Assembly: GCF_040438645.1 (NCBI RefSeq)
Contig: NZ_CP159253.1
Span: 2,294,001 to 2,358,000, forward strand
Direction: 5' to 3'
Length of the DNA stretch: 64,000 nucleotides
DNA from: Mesorhizobium sp. WSM2240
GTDB lineage: Bacteria > Pseudomonadota > Alphaproteobacteria > Rhizobiales > Rhizobiaceae
The notes under the pieces were generated by a model. That model saw only the letters and a program-made list of their open reading frames with translations, made no database searches and was not told the origin of the DNA. The translations under genes were made by a program, and so were the position numbers. Of this stretch, positions 17,865-25,639 are shown piece by piece (the first letter of the stretch is position 1; every line of letters starts with the position of its first letter).

Positions 17865-18476
17865 ATGCAGGTTATCACCACGGTCGAAGAGCTTGAGGCG
17901 CTGTACGGCCTGCCCGGCGAGACCTCTCTGGTCAAGGAACTCGACCAAATCATTCCGGAATATGCGGCTTTCATCGAAGCCTCGCCATTCGTGGCGCTCG
18001 CGACCAACGGGCCGGAAGGGCAAGACTGCTCGCCGCGCGGAGACCTGCCGGGGTTCGTGCGCATACACGACACGAGAACGCTGATGATGCCCGACCGGCG
18101 CGGCAACAACCGGGCCGATTCGCTGAAGAACATCGTTCGCGACGGCAGGGTAGGGCTGCTGTTTCTTGTTCCCGGTTCCGGCACCACCCTGCGGGTCAAC
18201 GGCCGCGCGCAGATCACGACCGACGCCGCGCTCTGTGCCTCCTTCGCGGTCGAGGGCAAACCTGCGCGCTCGGTCATCGTAATCTCGGTGGAAGCTGTCT
18301 ATTTCCAGTGCGCTCGCGCCATTCACCGTTCGGAACTCTGGAATCCCGAAACGCACGTAGATTCGAAATCGCTGCCGACGCCGGGAGATATACTGGCGGC
18401 GGCGAGCAAAAACAAAATCGATGGGACAGCCTACGACCGTGAATGGCCGGAGCGGGCGAAGCACACGATGTGGTAA
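17865..18476 (+). CDS. FMN-binding pyridoxamine 5'-phosphate oxidase-like flavoprotein (MSMEG_1061 type)
   Basis: A 203-aa split-barrel flavoprotein: SPFVALATNGPEGQDCSPRGDLPGFVRI, then the flavin-contacting DRRGNNRADSLKNIV, then GTTLRVNGRAQI. These features match the MSMEG_1061 group of PPOX-fold proteins, whose substrates are mostly unknown; they probably carry out F420- or FMN-dependent reductions. GGAGAG precedes the ATG at good spacing. The gene stands alone between DUF971 and a convergent marR gene. Confidence 0.85.
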   Translation: MQVITTVEELEALYGLPGETSLVKELDQIIPEYAAFIEASPFVALATNGPEGQDCSPRGDLPGFVRIHDTRTLMMPDRRGNNRADSLKNIVRDGRVGLLFLVPGSGTTLRVNGRAQITTDAALCASFAVEGKPARSVIVISVEAVYFQCARAIHRSELWNPETHVDSKSLPTPGDILAAASKNKIDGTAYDREWPERAKHTMW

Positions 18477-18488
18477 ACTGAAGGCGGA

Positions 18489-18941
18489 TCAGCCTTCCTT
18501 CAGCATATCCTCAATCCGCCGCATCTGGTCGCCCATCAGGTCGCATTCCCTTGGGCTCGACTGCGCCATCACTCGCTCGATGAGCGCCGAGTAGATTTTC
18601 AGCGCCCGCATCAGCAGCGCCTCACCCTCCGCGGTCAGCGAGAGGCGCATGATGCGCTTGTCCTTGGCGTCGCTTTCGCGGCGAACCACGCCGCGGTGTT
18701 CGAGCTGAGGCAGGAGCATGGTGATGTTGGAGCGGCCAACCAGGAGCTTGCGGGCGAGATCGTGCTGCGACATGCCGGGATGGCGGTAGAGGTTCATCAG
18801 CATATCGAGCTGCGCCAGTTTCAGGTCGAGCGGCTGCAGCGCTTTCGTCAGCGCGTTCACCACCGCCTTTTCGGCGCGCACCAGGGCGATCCAGTTGCGG
18901 AAACGCGGATTGTCCCAGGGCAGATCTTGTTTATTGTTCAT
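18489..18941 (-). CDS. MarR-family transcriptional regulator
   Basis: A 150-aa winged-helix regulator. The wHTH is visible as MSQHDLARKLLVGRSNITMLLPQLEHRGVVRRE followed by the wing KDKRIMRLSLTAEGEALL; helices at both ends form the dimer interface. It is divergent from an alpha/beta hydrolase gene with 47 bp between, and two palindromes in that gap (one over its own start codon) look like its operators, so it most likely represses itself and the hydrolase and responds to a small aromatic or lipophilic ligand. Confidence 0.92.
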   Translation of the reverse strand: MNNKQDLPWDNPRFRNWIALVRAEKAVVNALTKALQPLDLKLAQLDMLMNLYRHPGMSQHDLARKLLVGRSNITMLLPQLEHRGVVRRESDAKDKRIMRLSLTAEGEALLMRALKIYSALIERVMAQSSPRECDLMGDQMRRIEDMLKEG

Positions 18942-18969
18942 AGTTGAACTAGTATGTTCATGATTGAAC
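18936..18969. promoter_or_regulatory. Tandem operator pair for the MarR regulator
   Basis: Two palindromes of the same format, GTTCA-N4-TGAAC, lie at 18936-18949 and 18956-18969, with centres exactly 20 bp apart (two helical turns, same DNA face). The first covers the marR start codon (complement of 18939-18941), the second fills the gap before the hydrolase gene. Tandem binding of two MarR dimers would block both promoters. Seen directly in the sequence; binding is inferred. Confidence 0.75.
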
Positions 18970-18988
18970 TAATGGATGGATCGCAACT

Positions 18989-19894
18989 ATGGCATCATTT
19001 GGATTGAAGGTCATCCGCGGTTTGTTCGGCGCGGCGGAACATGTCGCCCCGGCTTTGGCCGGGCGTGTTGCGTTCAATCTGTTTTGCCGAACTCCGGGCC
19101 GGCGTTCGCTGACCGCAGGCGAGCGCCGCGCGATCGTGCAGGCCGAAGCATTCATGCAGGAGGCGCGCCATCACCGTCTGCGAACCCGCTCCGGCTGCGT
19201 CATGGTGCATGAGTTCCGGCCGGCTCGGAAGGCGATCGGCACGGTGCTCGTCATTCATGGCTGGCGCTCGCGCACTGAGTATATGCGCTCGTTGATCGAA
19301 GGTTTTCGTAGCGCCGGGTTTCGTGTCATGTCGCTCGACCTTCCGGGCCACGGCCACTCATCCGGCCGGCGGCTGAATATGGTGACCGCCGTCGATGCTG
19401 CTCACACGGCCGGCGAGTGGTTCGGGCCGTTCGCGGCGGTCGTCGGCCATTCATTCGGCGGCGCGGTCGCCGTCAATGCGGCCGTCGGCTCCGTCCCCAG
19501 CATCGCGCCATTGGCAACTGAACGCCTTGTGCTGATCGCCTCGCCCAATTCGATGTCGGACCTGTTCGAGGGATTTGGCCGCTTCGTCAATCTCGGCCGG
19601 CGGACGTATTCGGCCATGGCCGGTCAGGTCCACCGGCTTTCCGGCCGGGTTCTCACCGAATTCACTGGCTCGCGGCAACTTGCCGACGTGCCGATCCCGG
19701 CGCTGGTCATCCATGCGACCGACGACCGCGAAGTGCCTGCCGACAACGCCAGGGTGCTAGCGTCCGCTGGCGATCACGTACGGCTTTACTGGGCCGACGG
19801 GCTCGGCCATCGCCGCATTCTGTCGGACCCGGCGGTGGTGGAACTGTCGATGGGCTTCGTGACCGAACGGCGCGAGCACGCCTTGGTGCATTGA
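18989..19894 (+). CDS. Alpha/beta hydrolase
   Basis: A 301-aa esterase/lipase-like hydrolase. The nucleophile elbow GHSFGG has Ser155; the acid is probably in HATDDREVP and the catalytic His in GLGHRRI near the C-terminus, so the triad is complete. An oxyanion-type VLVIHGWRSR segment is at about residue 85. The N-terminal 60 residues are an extra helical part. No signal peptide is evident. Divergent from marR under what looks like a shared operator; the ligand of the regulator may be its substrate. Confidence 0.88.
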   Translation: MASFGLKVIRGLFGAAEHVAPALAGRVAFNLFCRTPGRRSLTAGERRAIVQAEAFMQEARHHRLRTRSGCVMVHEFRPARKAIGTVLVIHGWRSRTEYMRSLIEGFRSAGFRVMSLDLPGHGHSSGRRLNMVTAVDAAHTAGEWFGPFAAVVGHSFGGAVAVNAAVGSVPSIAPLATERLVLIASPNSMSDLFEGFGRFVNLGRRTYSAMAGQVHRLSGRVLTEFTGSRQLADVPIPALVIHATDDREVPADNARVLASAGDHVRLYWADGLGHRRILSDPAVVELSMGFVTERREHALVH

Positions 19895-19936
19895 GCGCTG
19901 CTGCTCCTTTGCGGCGCCACCGATCTTCGATTCTCG

Positions 19937-19962
19937 TGAACAAAATCCCGCGGTTCGACGTT
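19937..19962 (+). promoter_or_regulatory. Candidate general-stress (sigma EcfG) promoter
   Basis: TGAAC at 19937-19941 and CGTT at 19959-19962 are separated by 17 bp, one mismatch from the alphaproteobacterial sigma EcfG consensus GGAAC-N16/17-CGTT. It lies 41 bp upstream of a small hydrophilic gene of stress-protein appearance. Inferred from consensus only. Confidence 0.4.
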
Positions 19963-20003
19963 TCGATCCTACATGCCGGCAACTGGAACCGAGGAGTTGA
20001 ACG

Positions 20004-20276
20004 ATGAACAAGCGGTATCGAGAGACCGATCAGGACAGGGACCAGAATCGCGGACTCCAGCAGGAACAGGCTGAGCGCGAGCGCGCCCGCCAGCAGAGCG
20101 GCGCCCCGCGCGAAAACGATGAAAGCCGAGCAGAAAGGGGCCGTCAGCAAAGCCAGCCCGGCCGTGGCCAGAACCAGTCCGAGGACATGTCTCGGCGTCA
20201 GCAGGCTGGCTGGCAGAGCGAGATGGAGCGAGAGAGCGAGGAGCGCCGTGGGCCGCAGTCGGAACGCAACGACTAA
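20004..20276 (+). CDS. Small hydrophilic Gln/Arg/Glu-rich protein of unknown function
   Basis: A 90-aa protein composed almost wholly of Gln, Arg, Glu, Asp, Ser and Asn, with hardly a hydrophobic residue, so probably disordered, like small desiccation or general-stress proteins. The strong ribosome site GAGGAG stands 8 bases before the ATG, which makes this frame more likely than the hydrophobic antisense frame over the same DNA. A candidate EcfG promoter lies upstream. I recognise no named family. Confidence 0.6.
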   Translation: MNKRYRETDQDRDQNRGLQQEQAERERARQQSGAPRENDESRAERGRQQSQPGRGQNQSEDMSRRQQAGWQSEMERESEERRGPQSERND

Positions 20277-20393
20277 ATGAACTGGCGCAAGGACAGCGGG
20301 GCTCGGATGCCGTGACCAGATCGAGCATGCGCTTCATGCGCGAAGTTACCTGCGCGGTGAGACAACAGGAGGTGGTCGAAAATTTATAGACTC

Positions 20394-20422
20394 TTAACGA
20401 AATCGGTATGAATCGGTATAGT
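20394..20422 (+). promoter_or_regulatory. Candidate sigma-70 promoter for the L,D-transpeptidase gene
   Basis: TTAACG (20394-20399) and TATAGT (20417-20422) are spaced by 17 bp, fitting -35 and -10 elements; the start codon is about 90 bp downstream. The spacer contains a tandem AATCGGTAT repeat. Confidence 0.45.
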
Positions 20423-20513
20423 CGCGAGGCTAAGCCGCCATTCGGCGGACCAAACCATTTTCGCGGCGAACAATAGGAGCCGGTCGGGGTACCCGATCGG
20501 AACAGATATTCTG

Positions 20514-22379
20514 ATGGGTTTCGTGGCAAAGACGATCGGTTCACTTCCGCTGGCGGTGCTTGCGGCGACACTGGCGCTCGGTACGCCGCAAAGCCATGCG
20601 CAAAGCCTGTTCGAGGCTTTGTTCGGCGGCGGCATCAAGAAAAGCCGCCGCGCCGATTTTCCGCCTCCCCCCCGGGTGCATAGGGAAACCAGAAAAGCCG
20701 CCCCGGCTCCGAAAATCAGTGGCCCTTCCTACTACACCTATAAGGCCGATCCGCTGGTGCGAGTCGACTTCGCGGCGCTGAGGGCAGCCGGCCAGACGGT
20801 GTCTTTCGAGCCGTCGCTGACGGGATCGGCATTTCGCGAGGCAGCCGCTACGGGCCTCGCCGATTTCGACCTTCACGCTGAAAAGGATATCGCCAAGGCC
20901 CTGGCCGACCACTATTCTGCCAATCCGGAGTTCATCTGGGTGACAGGCTCGTCCGCCAATGGCCGTGCGAGAGAGGCGGTGCGGGTCCTGAGCGAAGCCG
21001 ACAGTCACGGACTCTCGCCTGCCGACTATGCAGTCACCATCCCGGGCGCCGCCCATTCGCTCGACAATGCCGCCGCCCGCCAGCGCGAACTGGTGCGTTT
21101 CGAAATGGCGCTGTCGGCGCGCGTGCTGCGTTATGTCCGCGATGCCCAAGGCGGCCGCATCGATCCGAACCGGCTGTCCGGCTATCATGATTTTCCCGCC
21201 AAGCCGATCGACCTCGCCGGCGTTCTGAAGACGCTTTCGCATACGGCCGAGGTACGGACCTTCCTCGAATCGCGCCATCCCCAAAACCCCGAATACCAGG
21301 CGCTGCGGGTCGAACTGGAGGCGTTGCGGGCAAGTTCGGAAAACGAGATCGTGGTCGACGCCAAGCTTCTTTTGAAGCCCGGCGAGATCAGCCCGGAACT
21401 GCCCAAGCTGCTGCAACTGATCGCCCGCAACATCGACGACGAATTCGGCGGCGAGCATGGCGAAACGCTGTGGCGGCTCGGAAAGAGCGAACTCTACTCC
21501 GAAGAACTCGTGCCGGTGATCAAGGCCGTTCAGGAGAAGCACGGCCTGAAGCCTGACGGCGTCATCGGCCCGCGCACTGTGGCCACGCTTGCCGGCACCT
21601 CCAAGGCCGACCGTCTCGACAAGGTGACCTTCGCGCTGGAACAGTTGCGCTGGCTTCCGTCCGATCTCGGCAGTCCGCGCGTGTTTATCAACCAGCCGGC
21701 CTATACGGCGAGCTACATCGAAGGCGGCCAGGAAAAGCTGAACATGCGTGTGGTGATCGGGAAGCCCTCGAATCAGACCAGCTTCTTCTACGATGAGATC
21801 GAGCAGGTCGACTATAATCCCTATTGGGGCGTGCCGCAGTCGATCATCGTCAACGAGATGCTGCCCAGGCTGCGCCGCGATCCGGGTTATCTCGACCGCT
21901 CCGGCTACGAGGTCACCGATGCGAGGGGCAGGCGCATTCCGTCCTCGGCGATCAACTGGGGTCAATATGGCGCGAAGGTACCCTATAATGTCCGCCAGAC
22001 GCCGAGCGAGGCGAACGCACTCGGCGAACTGAAGATATTGTTCCCCAACAAGCACGCCATCTATATGCACGACACGCCGCAGAAGGCGCTGTTCGATCGC
22101 GATTCACGCGCCTTCAGCCATGGCTGCGTGCGCCTGAAGGATCCGCGCGGCATGGCCGCCGCCGTACTCGGCACGACCGTCCAGCATATCGAGGCGAAGC
22201 TGAAACAGGGGCATTCCTCGGAGAAGGTGACCCGCAAGATCCCGGTCTACGTCGCCTATTTCACCGCCTGGCCGGACATCAACGGCAAGGTCGAGTATTT
22301 CGGCGACGTCTACGACCGCGACGCCCGGCTGAAAACGGCGCTGGAAAAGACCGACGAGCTGCGCGCGTCGAGCATCTGA
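20514..22379 (+). CDS. L,D-transpeptidase (YcbB/LdtD type)
   Basis: Forms 3-3 (or 1-3) crosslinks in peptidoglycan; polar-growing Rhizobiales have unusually many such links. The 621-aa protein has a signal peptide (residues 1-29, ending SHAQ), a large N-terminal scaffold domain, a peptidoglycan-binding domain (AVQEKHGLKPDGVIGPRTVATLAG, about 340-363) and a C-terminal YkuD domain with the catalytic SHGCVRL (Cys538) and preceding MHDTP. Layout and length match E. coli YcbB. Single gene between a small stress-like gene and a DUF1579-like gene. Confidence 0.93.
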   Translation: MGFVAKTIGSLPLAVLAATLALGTPQSHAQSLFEALFGGGIKKSRRADFPPPPRVHRETRKAAPAPKISGPSYYTYKADPLVRVDFAALRAAGQTVSFEPSLTGSAFREAAATGLADFDLHAEKDIAKALADHYSANPEFIWVTGSSANGRAREAVRVLSEADSHGLSPADYAVTIPGAAHSLDNAAARQRELVRFEMALSARVLRYVRDAQGGRIDPNRLSGYHDFPAKPIDLAGVLKTLSHTAEVRTFLESRHPQNPEYQALRVELEALRASSENEIVVDAKLLLKPGEISPELPKLLQLIARNIDDEFGGEHGETLWRLGKSELYSEELVPVIKAVQEKHGLKPDGVIGPRTVATLAGTSKADRLDKVTFALEQLRWLPSDLGSPRVFINQPAYTASYIEGGQEKLNMRVVIGKPSNQTSFFYDEIEQVDYNPYWGVPQSIIVNEMLPRLRRDPGYLDRSGYEVTDARGRRIPSSAINWGQYGAKVPYNVRQTPSEANALGELKILFPNKHAIYMHDTPQKALFDRDSRAFSHGCVRLKDPRGMAAAVLGTTVQHIEAKLKQGHSSEKVTRKIPVYVAYFTAWPDINGKVEYFGDVYDRDARLKTALEKTDELRASSI

Positions 22380-22405
22380 CGAAAGCGATTCTCTCAGCAT
22401 AGGAA

Positions 22406-22426
22406 GACGCCGGCGGTTCCGGCGTC
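22406..22426 (+). terminator. Hairpin after the L,D-transpeptidase gene
   Basis: GACGCCGG (22406-22413) pairs perfectly with CCGGCGTC (22419-22426), loop CGGTT, 27 bases after the stop codon. There is no U run, so it may mark an mRNA 3' end rather than an efficient intrinsic terminator. Confidence 0.45.
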
Positions 22427-22560
22427 GCCTCGCGTTCGCTACGATCTCCATCCATGGCGACTTTATAGCAATTTTGCCCAAGCACTGGAAACCGCAACGC
22501 TGCAAGTTGCAGGGGCGATGTTCCAGCGCCTTGCGGCGGCTCGCTTATCTATAGGAGACC

Positions 22561-23076
22561 ATGACGATGACGATTTCTCCATTTCTCACTGCTCTCGGAT
22601 CCGAAGGTTCCGCTGCCGACCAAGCGAAAGACATGGACCTGTACGGATGGCTAATCGGAAGCTGGGAAATGGACACGGTCCGCCACCTCGAGGACGGCAC
22701 AATCCAGAAATCGGATGGAGAGATCCATTTCGGCTGGGTGCTCGAAGGCCGCGCGATCCAGGACGTCTGGATCAGGCCCAAGCGCCCGGCGCCATCCACT
22801 ATGTATGGCACGACCTTGCGCATCTTCGATCCTGGGATCGGTGCCTGGCACATCATCTGGAGCGACCCGCTCAACCAGGAGTACTCGCGCCAGATCGGGC
22901 GAGCCGAAGGTAAGGACATTGTCCAGATCGGCGATGACTCGCGCGGTCTGCAAGCTCGATGGCGTTTCACAGAGATCACGGCCAACAGCTTCCATTGGAT
23001 TGGCGAGGAAAGATCTGCCGAGAGCGACCCTTGGCAAACCCCGTATGAACATTTTGCCCGCCGAACAAATTGCTGA
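22561..23076 (+). CDS. Hypothetical protein, DUF1579-like
   Basis: A 171-aa cytosolic protein beginning with a short variable stretch and then LYGWLIGSWEMDTVRHLEDGTIQ, followed by HFGWVLEGRAIQDVWIRP and TLRIFDPGIGAWHIIW. This pattern of a GxW start and alternating strands resembles DUF1579 or lipocalin-like small-molecule-binding barrels. GGAG precedes the ATG at 7 bases. No neighbour suggests a job; function unknown. Confidence 0.7.
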   Translation: MTMTISPFLTALGSEGSAADQAKDMDLYGWLIGSWEMDTVRHLEDGTIQKSDGEIHFGWVLEGRAIQDVWIRPKRPAPSTMYGTTLRIFDPGIGAWHIIWSDPLNQEYSRQIGRAEGKDIVQIGDDSRGLQARWRFTEITANSFHWIGEERSAESDPWQTPYEHFARRTNC

Positions 23077-23197
23077 AGCTGGTGATAGCCACCTATGAGC
23101 GTCCGGGTTTGTCAAAGATATAATCGCCGGCAATTGCAAGATCAGACGCTCAGCGCGCTGTCGAGTGACAAGCAGGCATTGGTTTTATTAGGGAAAA

Positions 23198-23272
23198 TGG
23201 TGGGCGATGCAGGGATTGAACCTGCGACCCCACCCGTGTGAAGGGTGTGCTCTCCCGCTGAGCTAATCGCCC
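23198..23272 (-). tRNA. tRNA-Val (anticodon CAC)
   Basis: On the minus strand the acceptor GGGCGAT pairs with ATCGCCC, the D loop reads AGCTCAGCGGGAGAGC, the anticodon stem CACCC/GGGTG encloses TTCACAC (anticodon CAC, reading GUG), and the T arm GCAGGTTCAATCCCTGC is intact. CCA is encoded (23198-23200). Length 75 nt with CCA. Its own promoter lies upstream. Confidence 0.97.
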
Positions 23273-23273
23273 G

Positions 23274-23290
23274 CCGGGGTCAGACCCCGG
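23274..23290 (-). promoter_or_regulatory. Hairpin abutting the 5' end of tRNA-Val
   Basis: CCGGGGT (23274-23280) and ACCCCGG (23284-23290) form a perfect 7-bp stem with a 3-nt loop, one base upstream of the mature tRNA 5' end and between the tRNA and its promoter. It would be in the pre-tRNA leader; alternatively it is read-through termination for gph. Confidence 0.4.
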
Positions 23291-23300
23291 AACAGGCGGC

Positions 23301-23330
23301 GATATAAGGGAGGGGAAACCCGGAAGTCAA
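23301..23330 (-). promoter_or_regulatory. Promoter of tRNA-Val
   Basis: On the minus strand TTGACT (complement of 23325-23330) and TATATC (complement of 23301-23306) are 18 bp apart; reading the -10 one base earlier (TTATAT) gives 17. The predicted start point is about 20 bases before the mature tRNA. Confidence 0.65.
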
Positions 23331-23389
23331 TCGCCGCAGCGACAAATCCGTCATGTCCGCGTTGCCGCTCCCCCGGAGTGGCGAAGCAG

Positions 23390-24073
23390 TCACGCGTTGG
23401 CCGTCTCGATCAGCCGCCCTGCAAGGTCGAGCGTTAGTTCGTCGAAATGCGAGATGATCACGGACGGCTCGAATTCCCGCACATGCCTGTCCGTATAGCC
23501 GAAATCGACGGCCACCACCGGAATGCCGGCGGCCTTGGCGGCATCGATGTCGGTTCGCGAATCGCCAACCATCACTGCGCGATCGGGATCGCCGCCGGCC
23601 CTGGCGACGGTCTCCAGAAGGTGCCGCGGATCCGGCTTGCGGAACGCGAAGGTGTCGGCTCCGCATATAGCTCCGAAATGATGCGTCATGCCGAGCGCGC
23701 CGATCAGCTTGCGCGAAAAGGCCTCGGTCTTGTTGGTGCAGATCGCCAGATTGAACCCTGCGCTCTCGAAACGGGCGAGTGCTGCCGGAACGCCGGGGTA
23801 GGGGCGTGACTTGCCGGGGATGTTGGCGCCGTAATGGTCGAGAAACAGCGCGAGCAGTCGGTCATGCTCTTCGATCGCGAGCGCCTTCTGCTGTGCGGCG
23901 TAGGCACGTTCGATCATGACACGGCCGCCATGGCCGACATATTGATGGAAGCCCGCTGTGTCCGTGTGGGCGACGCCACCGGCGCCGAGGCAGTGGTTGA
24001 GGCTGTCCAGCAGATCGGGCGCCGTATCGATCAGCGTTCCGTCGAGGTCGAATACGATGATGGGCTTGCGCAT
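23390..24073 (-). CDS. gph: Phosphoglycolate phosphatase (HAD family)
   Basis: HAD-superfamily phosphatase, 227 aa, that recycles 2-phosphoglycolate. Motif [10 protein letters not shown] supplies nucleophile Asp9 and Asp11; motif II is in [10 protein letters not shown]; motif III Lys and motif IV Asp are in FRKPDPRHL and [14 protein letters not shown] helical cap domain lies between motifs I and II. Start 24073 gives the family N-terminus [11 protein letters not shown]; the longer frame is shadow. Divergent from rpiA, the usual pair in rhizobia. Confidence 0.9.
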   Translation of the reverse strand: MRKPIIVFDLDGTLIDTAPDLLDSLNHCLGAGGVAHTDTAGFHQYVGHGGRVMIERAYAAQQKALAIEEHDRLLALFLDHYGANIPGKSRPYPGVPAALARFESAGFNLAICTNKTEAFSRKLIGALGMTHHFGAICGADTFAFRKPDPRHLLETVARAGGDPDRAVMVGDSRTDIDAAKAAGIPVVAVDFGYTDRHVREFEPSVIISHFDELTLDLAGRLIETANA

Positions 24074-24233
24074 CAGAAGTCTCGGCGACCGACGGGTTGG
24101 CGGGGCGATGATGAAGGCGATAGCTTGCGAGCCGCGCCGGCGCAACCTGTTCCCGCCTCCGTGCACAAGACCTTTGCCCTATTCCCCAAAGATGCTAGGA
24201 GCGCCCGACGCAAAATTGAGGCGCGAAACAGGC

Positions 24234-24932
24234 ATGGATGCGAGGGCGTTGAAAATCGAGGCGGCGCGCGCGGCCCTCGGCCACGTAAAGGACGGAATGC
24301 GGCTCGGTATCGGCACCGGCTCGACCGCCGAGGAATTCGTGCGCCTGCTCGTCGAAAAAGTTGCCGCCGGCATGAAAATCGTCGGCGTGCCGACGTCGGA
24401 GCGCACGGCAGCGCTCTGCCGCGAACTCGGCGTGCCTCTGTCGACGCTTGAGGAAACGCCCGAACTCGATCTTACCATAGACGGCGCCGACGAGGTCGAT
24501 GGCCAGCTTGCTCTGATCAAGGGCGGCGGCGGCGCGCTTCTGCGCGAAAAGATTGTCGCCGCTGCTTCGGCTCGCATGATCGTCATTGCCGACGAGTCGA
24601 AACTCGTCGAAACGCTTGGCCGGTTTCCGCTGCCGATCGAGGTGAACAGATTCGGTCTCGGCGCCACAAAGCTGGCAATCGCTCGTGCGGCCGATGCGGC
24701 CGGGCTTTCAGGCCCGCTGACATTGAGGATGACGAACGCCGAGCCGTTTGTTACAGACGGCGGTCATTTTATTATCGACGCATCTTTTGGCCGCATTCAC
24801 GATCCAAGAGCGCTATCAAATGGTCTTCATGCCGTTCCGGGTGTCGTCGAGCATGGCCTGTTTCTGGGCCTCGCCGATGCCGCCATCATCGCCGGCGCCA
24901 ACGGCGTCCGGACGGTTCATGCGGCAAGTTAA
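24234..24932 (+). CDS. rpiA: Ribose-5-phosphate isomerase A
   Basis: Interconverts ribose 5-phosphate and ribulose 5-phosphate in the pentose phosphate pathway. The 232-aa protein shows the substrate loop [11 protein letters not shown], the catalytic DGADEVD (Asp and Glu), and [12 protein letters not shown] with the catalytic Lys/Glu. The frame is open further upstream but the ATG at 24234 gives the normal length. Followed after 18 bp by a DUF2059 gene. Confidence 0.95.
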   Translation: MDARALKIEAARAALGHVKDGMRLGIGTGSTAEEFVRLLVEKVAAGMKIVGVPTSERTAALCRELGVPLSTLEETPELDLTIDGADEVDGQLALIKGGGGALLREKIVAAASARMIVIADESKLVETLGRFPLPIEVNRFGLGATKLAIARAADAAGLSGPLTLRMTNAEPFVTDGGHFIIDASFGRIHDPRALSNGLHAVPGVVEHGLFLGLADAAIIAGANGVRTVHAAS

Positions 24933-24950
24933 ACAGGAGTTCTACCTATC

Positions 24951-25538
24951 ATGACGCTGGTCCACCGCGTTCGTCGCCTGTCCACCGCACTGGCGGCTTC
25001 GGTCATTGTCGCAACCGCCTCTCCGGCCTTCGCGCAGGAGATTTCCGACGCCCACCTTCAGGCTGCGCGCGAGGCGGTGGATGCGATCAACGCCACCGAC
25101 ATGTTCGACGGTATCCTTCCCGCTGCCGCCGCTGCGCTGAAGTCGACGCTGATCGAGAAGAATCCGGACCTGCAGGAAATCATCACGGCGACCGTCGACG
25201 AGAAGGCGATCGAAATGGCCGGCCGCCGCGCCGACCTCGAAAAGGAAGCGGGTCTCGCCTATGCGCGGGTGTTCCCTGTCGAGGATTTGAACGCCATCGC
25301 CACCTTTTACAATTCGCCGGCTGGCAAGAAGCTCCTGGCCGATGGTCCGATTGTCACCCGTGAGGTGACCAAGGCCGCCGATATCTGGCAGCGCGGCATC
25401 GTCCGCGATCTCGCGGAGGTTGTCGGCAAGTCGCTCATGGAAAAGACCGGCGGCCGCGCCCAGGCCGCGCCGGCCGTTACCGAGGGCGCCGCTCCGGCCC
25501 CCGCGGCCGAAGGCGAAGCGCCCGCCGCGGCGAACTGA
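24951..25538 (+). CDS. DUF2059 periplasmic protein
   Basis: A 195-aa exported protein: signal peptide residues 1-28 ending in PAFAQ, then a helical domain with AFxxFY-like pattern (EDLNAIATFYNSPAGKKLL), the hallmark of DUF2059, and an Ala/Pro/Glu-rich tail. The family occurs widely in the periplasm of proteobacteria with unknown function. It lies 18 bp downstream of rpiA and is followed by a strong terminator, so the two form an operon. Confidence 0.85.
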   Translation: MTLVHRVRRLSTALAASVIVATASPAFAQEISDAHLQAAREAVDAINATDMFDGILPAAAAALKSTLIEKNPDLQEIITATVDEKAIEMAGRRADLEKEAGLAYARVFPVEDLNAIATFYNSPAGKKLLADGPIVTREVTKAADIWQRGIVRDLAEVVGKSLMEKTGGRAQAAPAVTEGAAPAPAAEGEAPAAAN

Positions 25539-25566
25539 GCCGCTTCCGCTCGAACAAAACTTGTTG

Positions 25567-25598
25567 AAAAGCCCGACCGATCGTCGGGCTTTTCTTTT
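25567..25598 (+). terminator. Intrinsic terminator after the DUF2059 gene
   Basis: AAAAGCCCGAC (25567-25577) pairs with GTCGGGCTTTT (25583-25593), an 11-bp perfect stem with a 5-nt loop followed by CTTTT. Classical rho-independent terminator. Confidence 0.9.
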
Positions 25599-25639
25599 GC
25601 CGGGCTGCCTCGTAACAGTGGGGCGAAGGGGGCGACCAG

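Noticed and set aside
19707..20150. Minus-strand hydrophobic frame opposite the Gln/Arg/Glu-rich gene
   Set aside because: No ribosome site on that strand, whereas the + frame has GAGGAG at ideal spacing.
23198..23272. tRNA-Val as an integration site of a mobile element
   Set aside because: No integrase, no duplicated tRNA 3' end and no change of composition on either side.
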